Assembly (NCBI GenBank): GCA_017617235.1
Contig: JAFZWQ010000025.1
Coordinates: 1-64,000, forward strand
Direction: 5' to 3'
DNA length: 64,000 nucleotides
Source: Bacteroidaceae bacterium
Lineage (GTDB): Bacteria; Bacteroidota; Bacteroidia; Bacteroidales; Bacteroidaceae
Below the pieces are notes generated by a model. It was not told the DNA's origin. It made no database searches and saw nothing but the letters and a program-made list of their open reading frames with translations. This document shows, one piece after another, positions 35,248-43,521 of the stretch. Both the position numbers and the translations under genes were made by a program. Position 1 is the first letter of the stretch, and each line of letters starts with the position of its first letter.

Positions 35248-35530
35248 AAATCAACTCTTTATCGTGATTAACATATTTCTCGACCCATGGGAACAGGGTT
35301 TCCTCATCAACCAAATCCACTTCTCTGCCTAAAATTCTCTCCAAATCGAGATGCATTCCTGAAATCTTGAAAAGGCCGATGGGCTGTGTACGGTCGTACA
35401 TAACCAGAATATCGATGTCGCTGTCGGGCGTTTCCTCGCCGCGAGCATAGGAGCCAAAGAGCCATGCCTTCACGACGGGTTGAGTCTTGAAGTATTCGGC
35501 AACGGTTTTCTTTATGGTATTTGTACTCAT
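35231..35530 (-). CDS. mntA: MNT-type nucleotidyltransferase antitoxin MntA-like
   Basis: 99 residues from MSTNTIKKTVAEYFKTQP. The minimal nucleotidyltransferase signature GSX10DXD is perfect (Gly26-Ser27, Asp38, Asp40 in GSYARGEETPDSDID), with a later Asp/Glu-rich strand (EVDLVDEETL). The frame is open further upstream but runs into the hairpin and repeat region. It likely silences HepT by AMPylation. A TAACTTTG box lies 18 bp above the ATG. Confidence 0.9.
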   Translation of the reverse strand: MSTNTIKKTVAEYFKTQPVVKAWLFGSYARGEETPDSDIDILVMYDRTQPIGLFKISGMHLDLERILGREVDLVDEETLFPWVEKYVNHDKELIYERAS

Positions 35531-35547
35531 CTTTAGTCTCCTCGCTG

Positions 35548-35575
35548 CAAAGTTAATACATTTGCAAATATACAC
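35548..35575 (-). promoter_or_regulatory. mntA-hepT promoter with ATTTGCAAAT palindrome
   Basis: TAACTTTG at 35555-35548, and a TTG about 20 bp upstream (near 35576). The spacer holds the palindrome ATTTGCAAAT, a possible autoregulation site. Confidence 0.55.
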
Positions 35576-35610
35576 CAAGCCCTCAAACAAAAAAGTTAAG
35601 TAAACACACA

Positions 35611-35646
35611 AAAAAGCTCCCGGACCGGACGGGTCGGGGAGCTTTG
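35611..35646 (-). terminator. Terminator after small-peptide gene
   Basis: AAAGCTCCC and GGGAGCTTT arms around a GC-rich loop, followed on the minus strand by a T run. It ends the transcript of the 1246-residue protein and the small peptide. Confidence 0.8.
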
Positions 35647-35663
35647 CAGTATGCTGCGTCAGC

Positions 35664-35712
35664 AGGGGATTCAATAATCGTGCGTCAGCAGGGGGGGAAT
35701 CAATAATCGTCA
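35664..35712. repeat. Duplicated 3' end of the small-peptide gene; right copy of the 20-bp repeat
   Basis: The stretch containing GGGGATTCAATAATCGT (35665-35681) repeats at 35693-35712 as GGGGGAATCAATAATCGTCA, each next to GCGTCAGCAGGG. The gene-proximal copy includes codons DDY and the stop of the peptide. A third, exact copy is at 34840-34859. Confidence 0.75.
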
Positions 35713-35909
35713 TCGTAATCTTCGTCGCTGGAACCCCAAATGTCCCAGTCGTTGTAGCCCTTGATGCCAACGCCAACGCCACCACCGTATTCGCCTCCAT
35801 TTCCAGGGCTATTGTCAATTCCGCCCAAATTTCCGCTCAAACCGAGCAGATGATTTTCCAGTTGAACTTGCGTTACACTAACTGTGGGAATAATATATGT
35901 CTTTTTCAT
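35700..35909 (-). CDS. Small Gly/Asp-rich peptide, MKKTYIIP family
   Basis: 69 residues: a leader-like N-terminus MKKTYIIPTVSVTQVQLENH with LLGLSG, then a Gly-rich stretch (NLGGIDNSPGNGGEYGGGVGVG) and an acidic tail (SSDEDYDDDY). Small Bacteroidetes proteins opening MKK.Y..P...V..VQ..N.LL are frequent, but I know of no proven function. It starts 22 bp after the 1246-residue gene and ends in a terminator, so the two share an mRNA. The leader/glycine-rich layout recalls precursor peptides, but no maturation enzyme or transporter is nearby. Confidence 0.7.
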   Translation of the reverse strand: MKKTYIIPTVSVTQVQLENHLLGLSGNLGGIDNSPGNGGEYGGGVGVGIKGYNDWDIWGSSDEDYDDDY

Positions 35910-35931
35910 GATTCTATTCTCCTTTCTTCAA

Positions 35932-38900
35932 TTATTTCAAAACTACCTTCTTACCATTCACGATGTATACACCCTTCTTGGCCTTCTGTACTTTCTGGCC
36001 AGCAAGTGTGTAGATGTCGCCAGTCTGCACATTTACGTTTCCATCAACCAGGTTGATAATACCCGTTTCCTCATCATCAATGCTGAAGCCTGCGGCCTTA
36101 ACCCCTGCACCACCTGTTGGACGGAAGAATGCACGAGTTCCCTTCATCGTTGGCAACATAGCACCTACAGAATAAAGGTTGTTGTCGCTACCAATGAAGT
36201 AGTCACCTGCTGCCAACTCCGTCGAAGCATTATACGAACCTGTGAAACTATAACTTGCACCTGCAGGAGTAAACGAAGGTGTACCAGATACAATGGTACG
36301 ACCAGAAATATCATACGGACCACTTTCACTGACACCATAAATCAATACGGGTTGGTTTGCAACAATGCTGGCACTCTCGGTTGAGAACAGCAATTGGTCG
36401 TTGCCTGAACCTAAAGTTGTTGTACCTGTATAATTGGCAATCGTGATATCGTTTCCGAAAACAGCCTTTGCTTCCTCAAGAGTCATATTAAATGGTAGAA
36501 CCAGCGTATTCCAAGCGCTAGCATTGAAGCTACGGGTAAGGGTTACATCTCCAGTTATTGGGGCAGGAGCAGAAGTTGCATCTTCGCTTATGATATAAAT
36601 GTAGCGAGTCAGAGTGAAGTTCTGGAAGCCGAACCATTCGCCATTAGAGAAACGGCTGGGCTGATGGATTCCATAGGTAAAATTACCTCCTGTATGATAA
36701 ACATAGAGTTCTGTGAGATAACTACTTGCAGTAGCAGCAGCACCAGAGGTTGCATCATCAGGATAATAACCAGCAGCATCACTTTGATTTCGACCACTCC
36801 ATTCTACTGCTGCAGGGAAGTCCTTCAGCGAATACAGCTGGGTCTTAGCAGAGCCACCATAAAGATAGGTGTTACCACGCGCACCTTCGGCAGCAGTTGC
36901 GCTACCATTCAGGCGATAGTATGCATTTACGGTAAGTTTGTAGAGACCAGCGGGCAGAGCTGATATGGTATTGGTATATGGATTCATACCATTTCCTGCC
37001 CATTCATCACCTGCAGAAGCATTGCCATCCCATTTCTCGGTAAAGCTTACAGAAGGTACTGAAACAGCATCGGTATTGCAGTTCGCACCTAGCCATGTAG
37101 CTAATGCAGCCTTTGTGGTTATGCCAGTAATACCATAGTCAGTAGCAGCAGTAGCAGCCTGAAAATCTTTCAGAGCTTCCATATATGTATTGTGGTCGCC
37201 GAGTGCCTCAAATACCCATACGCAATTCTGATTATTAGTTATAACATTGTTGAAACCGTCAATACCCACCTTTTCTCCATTATGACCTCTGCTATTTGCA
37301 TTGATGATATAGCAACCACCAGCAGTAGCCTGAATATTCCAATTATTGTCGCTACCATTATTGTCAGTATAAATTGTTCCATTATTAGCATCGAATAAAT
37401 ACTGATTACTGTCAACATACTTTATCTGAGTCACGCCAGATGCGTTGGTTGATACGGTTACGGGCAATCCAAATTCATCAACAATAGCACGAGTGTTATA
37501 GTTTCCACCACGACTCAAATAAGAGCCAGTAGAAGTGCGAACGAAATACGTTCCATCGAACACAGCAGGTGTGTGAATGGTAATATCAATAGCAGCGTTC
37601 ATGCTCTCGCCTGCATAACCATATACATTAGCAGGAATGACAATATTGTAATCTGTATTGGCAGTAAGTGAGCCTAAATCGAGGCTGAAACCATTTGTTA
37701 CAGCAGAAAGATCGGCCTCATTGCCATTGACCGTACCTTTAGAAGAAGCGACGAGGGCTGCAGAAGCACCAGGATCATTGGTAGCTGCACCAAGGAACGT
37801 AATAGTGAAGGTGCTACTCTGTGTATAGCCACCATCAGCAGTACTAAATGTGGGTGAACCTATTGCGTAAGAGTATGCACCTACGGTTACCTCAAGGCTC
37901 TGGGCTGTAGAAGACTTAACAAAGTAGCGGCCTGCAGTCAGTGTTTCGTTTTCTGCCTTCGAGAATTTGTCAGTTACATCACCCTCATTCTCAATCAGGA
38001 TAGTACCGTCTGTAGTATAAACAATATTTGAAAGAGTTGTGGCCGTGAGATTATAAAGGCCACCTACAGGAATATCAAAGTAATACCACTTACCTGCAGC
38101 CATTGCAGTTTCAGTATCCATTGATATCTCCGTTGCCTCACCACCTACGGTAGGACCATAGTAGTATAGCTCAAAATTATCCCATACACACCAGTTGCTT
38201 GCGCTAGTACTCTTGGCACCTACTGTCAGTGTATTATTAGTTACATAGGCAGTAATCCAATCAGTATAATAATTGCCAAGAGAGAACTGAGTGGACATTC
38301 CGCTCATACTATTCTCACCATTAGCCATAGAATTGAATGCTGCTGTTTCATCACCTGCATATACCACAGCAACTGGTGATCCCTGTTCTGCTGCCTGAGC
38401 ACGCAACTTATACATACCATTGGGAATGGTGAGTTCTTGGCTTAACGTGAAAGTCGCATGCCAGGATTCTGCACAGAAATTATCGTTATTACCACCCTTT
38501 AGATTATAATTGCTGGCAGTAATCGACCATGGATACGATTCACACGCAGTCAATGTCCTCGTACCTTGATTATAAACAGAAGCTAAATAATTACGTCTGA
38601 AATTTTGGTCACTAATATAGAACGTTGCATCCTTATGACTAGATGAGGTCGCATTGCCAAGAGCACTTTCAAGATTGGACTTGCTGACAAAATACCATTG
38701 TGCATGCGTATCATCAGCATTGGCTGCTGAGTTATCTACGATACCAGAACTTAATGCAGTTACATATTCTGAGCTGGCTGCTGTAGAAATACTATATTTA
38801 CCACTACCTAACGATGCGATATATAGATTTGTTGAGTTACCATCCACATATGTGCCGTTAAAATAGCACTTGTTTGTTCCTGTATTTTCCTGGAAATGTG

Positions 38901-39672
38901 AATTGAGGGTATAAACGCCCTCACCTACAGTTACAGTAAAAGGAGTTCCGTGAGTTTCCAAAGATGCTTGAGTACCCCAACTATTAGCTCCAGTGAGGAA
39001 TAAACCCGTAGCAGCATTCACAATGTAAAAATCACCTGCAGCAACTTCGCTATAAGATGAAGGAGCAGCTACATAAGGTTTAAATGTGATTTTTATATTA
39101 TCTACACCAGCCTTGTGACCACCTGCACCTTTATTGGTAAACTTTACGCCGACCTTGAGATCTGTATTGGCTGCTAATTCAAGCGTGAAACTACGTTTTT
39201 CCCATGTTCCAGCATTGGCATTGCTAACTTTTGTTTCTCCAGCATACAGTTCAACATTAATTTTTGAACCGTTCTCACGAATCATATCAGCAGAGAACGT
39301 GTAGAAACCTGCTTCTGTGACTCGAATATTCTGAGATAAATCAACATATTCTGTAGGTTGTTCATTCCTAAATCGGACCATGTACTTGTTGTTTCCCTCA
39401 GGGACAGCATAATTATCAGTGAAGTTTGAGGCCATTGCATCAGAGCTACTAACAACAGTCATGTTCCACTCAGAAACATTTATGTATTCTACTGTCCAAC
39501 CGTTAGGTTGATAAACATAACGACCATCATTTTTGATTTCGTAAAATTGAGAATAAGAGCCAGAGAAGTCCGCATTTGTGATGTACGTTGAAGTGACATC
39601 TGTTTGTGCCCAGGCACTAAGGGTGAGAAATGCCCCCCCCAGAAGTGCTAATAGTCTTCTTTTCATTTTCAT
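35932..39672 (-). CDS. Large exported repeat protein with T9SS-type C-terminal tail
   Basis: 1246 residues. Signal peptide 1-22 (MKMKRRLLALLGGAFLTLSA). The body contains several galactose-binding-like or carbohydrate-binding-like modules (AGFYTFSADMIRENGSKINVELYAGE.. near 130; LPAGLYKLTVNAYYRLNG.. near 905; NGMYKLRAQAAEQGSP near 415). Between them lie WNI..Y-type segments and an Ig-like stretch. The tail IYTLAGQKVQKAKKGVYIVN with GKKVVLK is the short Prevotella type A sorting-like end. No catalytic domain is recognised. Base composition looks more AT-rich than the flanks. Codons 11-13 contain a run of eight G on the coding strand. Confidence 0.75.
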   Translation of the reverse strand: MKMKRRLLALLGGAFLTLSAWAQTDVTSTYITNADFSGSYSQFYEIKNDGRYVYQPNGWTVEYINVSEWNMTVVSSSDAMASNFTDNYAVPEGNNKYMVRFRNEQPTEYVDLSQNIRVTEAGFYTFSADMIRENGSKINVELYAGETKVSNANAGTWEKRSFTLELAANTDLKVGVKFTNKGAGGHKAGVDNIKITFKPYVAAPSSYSEVAAGDFYIVNAATGLFLTGANSWGTQASLETHGTPFTVTVGEGVYTLNSHFQENTGTNKCYFNGTYVDGNSTNLYIASLGSGKYSISTAASSEYVTALSSGIVDNSAANADDTHAQWYFVSKSNLESALGNATSSSHKDATFYISDQNFRRNYLASVYNQGTRTLTACESYPWSITASNYNLKGGNNDNFCAESWHATFTLSQELTIPNGMYKLRAQAAEQGSPVAVVYAGDETAAFNSMANGENSMSGMSTQFSLGNYYTDWITAYVTNNTLTVGAKSTSASNWCVWDNFELYYYGPTVGGEATEISMDTETAMAAGKWYYFDIPVGGLYNLTATTLSNIVYTTDGTILIENEGDVTDKFSKAENETLTAGRYFVKSSTAQSLEVTVGAYSYAIGSPTFSTADGGYTQSSTFTITFLGAATNDPGASAALVASSKGTVNGNEADLSAVTNGFSLDLGSLTANTDYNIVIPANVYGYAGESMNAAIDITIHTPAVFDGTYFVRTSTGSYLSRGGNYNTRAIVDEFGLPVTVSTNASGVTQIKYVDSNQYLFDANNGTIYTDNNGSDNNWNIQATAGGCYIINANSRGHNGEKVGIDGFNNVITNNQNCVWVFEALGDHNTYMEALKDFQAATAATDYGITGITTKAALATWLGANCNTDAVSVPSVSFTEKWDGNASAGDEWAGNGMNPYTNTISALPAGLYKLTVNAYYRLNGSATAAEGARGNTYLYGGSAKTQLYSLKDFPAAVEWSGRNQSDAAGYYPDDATSGAAATASSYLTELYVYHTGGNFTYGIHQPSRFSNGEWFGFQNFTLTRYIYIISEDATSAPAPITGDVTLTRSFNASAWNTLVLPFNMTLEEAKAVFGNDITIANYTGTTTLGSGNDQLLFSTESASIVANQPVLIYGVSESGPYDISGRTIVSGTPSFTPAGASYSFTGSYNASTELAAGDYFIGSDNNLYSVGAMLPTMKGTRAFFRPTGGAGVKAAGFSIDDEETGIINLVDGNVNVQTGDIYTLAGQKVQKAKKGVYIVNGKKVVLK
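39633..39640 (-). repeat. G8 homopolymer in the signal-peptide codons
   Basis: Eight consecutive C on the plus strand (G on the coding strand) within codons for LLGGAF. Loss or gain of one base would frameshift the whole 1246-residue protein. Confidence 0.6.
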
Positions 39673-39748
39673 GATAAAAAATTTAAGTTTATAATATTAT
39701 TTGTGTTTACACATGGTTGTTTGGGCGCAGAACGAGCCTGAGCCGCCA

Positions 39749-39780
39749 CAAATATACGGATTAATACTGAACGGCACAAA
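39749..39780 (-). promoter_or_regulatory. Promoter of the 1246-residue protein and small peptide
   Basis: TTTG (39780-39777), 20 bp, TATATTTG (39756-39749). The leader is about 70 nt. Confidence 0.8.
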
Positions 39781-39810
39781 TTTTCGGCTGTTTTTTCTGT
39801 TTTTTGTAAA

Positions 39811-39845
39811 AACTAACGGCTAAAGGCGAATGGCAAAAGGCAAAA
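39811..39845. repeat. 7-bp-period array (GGCTAAA/GGCAAAA type), intergenic
   Basis: AACTAAC, GGCTAAA, GGCGAAT, GGCAAAA, GGCAAAA, upstream of the promoter at 39749-39780. Confidence 0.6.
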
Positions 39846-40105
39846 GGGTTTCCAATGGAGCGATGCGACGCTGGGGCGGAGGGATAGCAACCTTACTGCG
39901 ATAGGATAGTAACGCTTCGCTTGACACACAATTGTGTGACAAGGGAAGGGATAGTAATCCTAGGCAGGGAGGAATAGTAACGCTAGGCTTGTCACACAAC
40001 TGTGTGTCAAGAGACGCGACGCATCGTTACCGACGGAGCGTTGCAACGCTAAGCGGGTAGCGTTGGGACGCTAGACGGGTAGCGTTGGGATGCTACCTCG
40101 CGCTG
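39846..40105. repeat. Palindromic repeat cluster, copy 2
   Basis: This fills the 420-bp gap between the 1246-residue protein and the thioesterase. It contains the 14-bp palindrome AGCGTTGCAACGCT (40037-40050), and two 24-bp near-palindromes at 39920-39943 and 39988-40011 that start CTTG(A/T)CACACA and end TGTGTG(A/T)CAAG. Degenerate GTAGCGTTGGGACGCTAGACGG units follow. The cluster reaches the thioesterase stop codon. No gene is seen in it. Confidence 0.7.
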
Positions 40106-40509
40106 TGGGAAGGATGAAAGGGGATGGATTTGGTATAGCCTATGCCCGTAATATGGCATATCAAACGTCCTTCCTGATTCGTTACACGTACTTCTACGGA
40201 TGGAATCTTGGGATGATTCGATATGCTGACAGCCTCAGCACGAAGCAAATCGCCTTCTTTGGCACTCGACACAAAAATAATGCTGTTGTTGATGCCGAAG
40301 GTGAGTTGTCCCCTGCTGTTCAACAGAGCAGCCATAGCCAAATCTGCCAGTGTGAACAAAGCTCCTCCCTGACAGACTTGTCCGCCATTCAGGTGTTCCG
40401 CTGTTACCACCATCTCTGCAACAGCATGTTCTTCATCGACCTCTGTCAGTTTGCAACCCGCATTGGCTGCAAAGCGATCGGTGCGATTCAGTATTTCCGC
40501 TATATCCAT
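40093..40509 (-). CDS. PaaI-type hotdog thioesterase
   Basis: 138 residues from MDIAEILNRTDRFAANAG; ATGs at 40521 and 40554 are also in frame and the first overlaps the xseB stop. The hotdog core shows HLNGGQVCQGGALFTLADLAMAALLNS and NNSIIFVSSAKEGDLLRAEA, as in PaaI/YbgC-like acyl-CoA thioesterases. The substrate is not known. It closes the xseA-xseB run, and its C-terminus HPSHSAR lies at the edge of the palindromic cluster. Confidence 0.85.
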   Translation of the reverse strand: MDIAEILNRTDRFAANAGCKLTEVDEEHAVAEMVVTAEHLNGGQVCQGGALFTLADLAMAALLNSRGQLTFGINNSIIFVSSAKEGDLLRAEAVSISNHPKIPSVEVRVTNQEGRLICHITGIGYTKSIPFHPSHSAR

Positions 40510-40516
40510 TGTCGTA

Positions 40517-40711
40517 TCAGGCATCGGGATTGAGGATTTGCTGGACGGAGGCATCGGCGGCAGTAAGGCGCTGGCGGCAGTACTGAATAAGCTGCTGGGC
40601 CTGGCGCAGACGGTCGGCCATAGCGTCGATGGGCACTTCGCCCCGTTCCATTTGCTGGGCCAGTGTCTCGAGCTGTGCCATAGCCTGTTCGTAGGTCAGT
40701 TGTTGTTCCAT
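40517..40711 (-). CDS. xseB: Exodeoxyribonuclease VII small subunit
   Basis: 64 residues with the family pattern YEQAMAQLETLAQQMERGEVPIDAMADRLRQAQQLIQYCRQRL. It coats the long helices of XseA in the ExoVII complex that degrades single-stranded DNA. It overlaps xseA by 16 bp. Confidence 0.95.
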   Translation of the reverse strand: MEQQLTYEQAMAQLETLAQQMERGEVPIDAMADRLRQAQQLIQYCRQRLTAADASVQQILNPDA

Positions 40712-41955
40712 TGTATTTCAGTTTGTTGTGTTACTACGGAGATGAGTGTGCCCTTGGCCAGACGGGTGACAAGGGTTTGTCCGGCACGTACCTGCGAGGC
40801 ATCGCGCAACAGTTTTCCGTCAGCCAGAGTCATGGAGTATCCACGCTGTAGCAGCAGGGCCGGATCGAGGCTCTGCAGGCGCTGCTCCATGAGTTGAAGG
40901 CGATGCTGTTCGCGCAACTGTCGTTCGCGGTGAGCCGTCTGCATGCGGGACAAGAGTGTTTCGATGCGATGTTCCTGTCGCTGGCGGACAGTCTGGAAGG
41001 CCAAAGGCAGGACGCTAGCCAGACGAACGAGGCGTTGCAGTTCGCGTGCCAAGCGCTCCGTTACGCTGCGGGTGATGCGCTGGCTGAGTTCGTCGATATG
41101 AGCTGCGGTGGTGGCCAGATGGTCGATGAGGAAGGCTGCTACGGCAGTGGGTGTCTTCAGATGGGTATGAGCCACATAGTCGAGCACCGTTTCGTCGCGT
41201 TCATGACCGATACCGGTAATGACGGGCAGCGGCATCTGTGCGATGCAGGCAGCCAAAGGATAGGAATCGAAATCGCTGAGGTCACTGGTGGCTCCCCCAC
41301 CCCGGATGATGACTACGGCATCCCACTGGTCAGACTCGGCAGCAATCTGTTCCAGGGCCGCAATGATGGTTTCGGGCACGCGGCTGCCCTGCATGACAGC
41401 GGGGAACAGCTGTAGGTGGAACCAGAAGCCGAGCTCGTTGTTCTGGACCTGATTGCAGAAATCGCCATAACCGGCTGCCGTAGCGCTGCTGATGACGGCG
41501 ATGCGCTGAGTGAGCAACGGAAGGGTAAGTGTCTGATTGTCGTGCAGGATGCCGTCCTTCTCCAACTGTCGCAGTATCTCCTGACGACGACGAGCCATAT
41601 CGCCCAGCGTGTAGGAGGGGTCTATGTTGGTAATCGTAAGGCTGTAGCCGTATTGCTGGTGGAAACTGACGGTAACCTCCACCATCACCGTCAGCCCGGC
41701 CCTGAGGGTCTCGCCTGTGGCTTCCTGGAACTTCTGTGCCAACTGGCGGAAGGTGTTGGCCCAGCAGGTGATGCGGGCCTTGGCCATGATGGCACCCGAC
41801 TGCTCGTCCTTCTGCACCATCTCGCCATAGAAATGTCCGTTGTATCCTGGTCTGCCCTCGCTGATTTCGCCCTGCACCCAATAGCGACCCGGAAGCCCCT
41901 GTTCCAGGGTTTCCTTGACCAATGTGTTCAACTGAAAGAGTGTTATGGGTTGCAT
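40696..41955 (-). CDS. xseA: Exodeoxyribonuclease VII large subunit
   Basis: 419 residues. N-terminal OB-fold (RYWVQGEISEGRPGYNGHFYGEMVQKD), the catalytic region with VIIRGGGATSDLSDFDSYPLA, GIGHERDETVLDYVAHTHLKTPTAVAAFL, then long helices for XseB binding. It processively digests ssDNA to oligonucleotides. It lies 18 bp below the membrane protein gene on the same strand. Confidence 0.96.
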   Translation of the reverse strand: MQPITLFQLNTLVKETLEQGLPGRYWVQGEISEGRPGYNGHFYGEMVQKDEQSGAIMAKARITCWANTFRQLAQKFQEATGETLRAGLTVMVEVTVSFHQQYGYSLTITNIDPSYTLGDMARRRQEILRQLEKDGILHDNQTLTLPLLTQRIAVISSATAAGYGDFCNQVQNNELGFWFHLQLFPAVMQGSRVPETIIAALEQIAAESDQWDAVVIIRGGGATSDLSDFDSYPLAACIAQMPLPVITGIGHERDETVLDYVAHTHLKTPTAVAAFLIDHLATTAAHIDELSQRITRSVTERLARELQRLVRLASVLPLAFQTVRQRQEHRIETLLSRMQTAHRERQLREQHRLQLMEQRLQSLDPALLLQRGYSMTLADGKLLRDASQVRAGQTLVTRLAKGTLISVVTQQTEIQWNNN

Positions 41956-41973
41956 ACCAGCGATAGTTACGGG

Positions 41974-43521
41974 TTAATGTCCGGCACTCTGTATCATCCT
42001 CGCATTGGGCTCAGGTATGGGCACATAGCGGAAATAATGGTAATAGGTGCCAGGCAGACATTCCTCGTCTGGAACCTGCCCCTGGGTCTGCAGCAAGCGG
42101 TAGGCCTGGGCATAGGCGGCAGGCAGCGGATTGGGCAGCAGGTCGGGGAAGCCATGAACGACGGCGTTAAAATGCGGCAGATTCTTCTGGAGCAGCAGTC
42201 CACACAACAGGAAGTCGTAAACACGCCGACGATTGCATCGGGTGTTCTGCAACAGGCGCACCATCTCGGAATTGAAGGGATAGCCGCCCACGAAATTATC
42301 GGCACGCAGGGGAGTTTCGAACTTCACTTCCGTCCGCTGACGGGCCATGCGTTCGCGCTGCTCCCGGACAAAGCGACCATAGAAGGGCGCATGGTCGAGG
42401 ATGGTCAGAAACTTCTCGGCCACGTCGTATTCTCCTTCACGAATGGAGTAGTCCACCATCTGGGTGAGGGAAGAGAAACAACAGGCATCGGGCATCAGGA
42501 GAAAATATTCCTGGGCATGATGGAATGCCTCGTCCCACAGCTCCAGATTACGATAATAAAGACGGTTGAACTGACAAGTCAGCAAGTTACGTTCGTGATA
42601 ATAGAAGAACTCCTCTGGCGTATTAATGGAATAGGAGAACAGATTTTCGGGCAACGTGCCCATAGCACTCTCGGACAGCAACAGGTATTTCTGCATCAAG
42701 CCTGTGTGCATACGGCCACTCTCGCGAACGGCAACACGCATATCGTTCCAACGTTCCTCCTCTGCTGCATGCACCACGCGGAAGTACATATTCTGTTCGC
42801 GTAATTCCTCGCTCCACAAAGGCAATGCAGCATCTAGTGCCCCTGACTGGTAGCGGTCCTCAAAAGGAATGAAAGCAACACGCTGGCTATAGATGGGCGG
42901 CAACATGAGGGAACAGAACGCCAGCAACACTACGACTGCCACACGGCTGCGACCCTTATGTACAAACCACTCGACAGCGGCAAACAAGACGAACAGGGCG
43001 ATGAGAAACGGCATGCTGACCAACATATAGCCCAACGGCAATAGCAGGACGGCCCATGCCAGACGCGCCCACCAACGCGGCAAACGGCAATAGATCAGCA
43101 GCACGAAGGCCAATAGCAGCACCTGAAGCTGCATCAACAGCACAAAGGGCCATACACAAAGTAAGATGAGGGACGGCAGCAGGACCAGTAAGTCGAAACG
43201 GCGATTATTTGCAGGAAGCATCTGGCGCAGACATTGCACCGTAAGCCATGCGATGAGTCCCTGAATCAGGGCCCCTATTAGCGGCCAATGGAAGAATTGC
43301 GTCAACAAACTGGAAAGCCAGCTCGAGACAGCAGGCTGCATGGGAAGTTTGAAACGGAAATAATCGACCGTAAACAGAAAGAAGCTGTCGTCTTGCAGGG
43401 AAAGATAAGTATCGGTAAACCAACAGGACAGCGCCACATAGGGTAAGAGGCAAACGGCTAACGACGAAAGGCAAAAGGCCAAAGGCGATAGGCTAAAGGC
43501 TAAGGACTTATCTTTTTTCAT
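41974..43521 (-). CDS. Polytopic membrane protein with C-terminal soluble domain (DUF6057-like)
   Basis: 515 residues. The N-terminal half has about seven or eight membrane segments (residues 5 to about 215). The C-terminal half is soluble, with TPR-like helices (YFRVVHAAEEERWNDMRVAVRES.., FHHAQEYFLLMPDACCF.., YDVAEKFLTILDHAPFYG). The first hydrophobic segment LAFSLSPLAFCLSSLAVCLL is encoded entirely by a 7-bp-period array. The start overlaps the preceding gene by ATGA. It belongs with the PD40 and FAS1 lipoprotein genes in one unit. Function unknown; the family name is my best recollection. Confidence 0.65.
   Translation of the reverse strand: MKKDKSLAFSLSPLAFCLSSLAVCLLPYVALSCWFTDTYLSLQDDSFFLFTVDYFRFKLPMQPAVSSWLSSLLTQFFHWPLIGALIQGLIAWLTVQCLRQMLPANNRRFDLLVLLPSLILLCVWPFVLLMQLQVLLLAFVLLIYCRLPRWWARLAWAVLLLPLGYMLVSMPFLIALFVLFAAVEWFVHKGRSRVAVVVLLAFCSLMLPPIYSQRVAFIPFEDRYQSGALDAALPLWSEELREQNMYFRVVHAAEEERWNDMRVAVRESGRMHTGLMQKYLLLSESAMGTLPENLFSYSINTPEEFFYYHERNLLTCQFNRLYYRNLELWDEAFHHAQEYFLLMPDACCFSSLTQMVDYSIREGEYDVAEKFLTILDHAPFYGRFVREQRERMARQRTEVKFETPLRADNFVGGYPFNSEMVRLLQNTRCNRRRVYDFLLCGLLLQKNLPHFNAVVHGFPDLLPNPLPAAYAQAYRLLQTQGQVPDEECLPGTYYHYFRYVPIPEPNARMIQSAGH
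43449..43511. repeat. 7-bp-period array forming a signal/anchor segment
   Basis: Nine units: GGCAAAC, GGCTAAC, GACGAAA, GGCAAAA, GGCCAAA, GGCGATA, GGCTAAA, GGCTAAG, GACTTAT. On the coding strand, three units make a seven-residue hydrophobic repeat (LAFSLSP / LAFCLSS / LAVCLLP). Confidence 0.75.
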
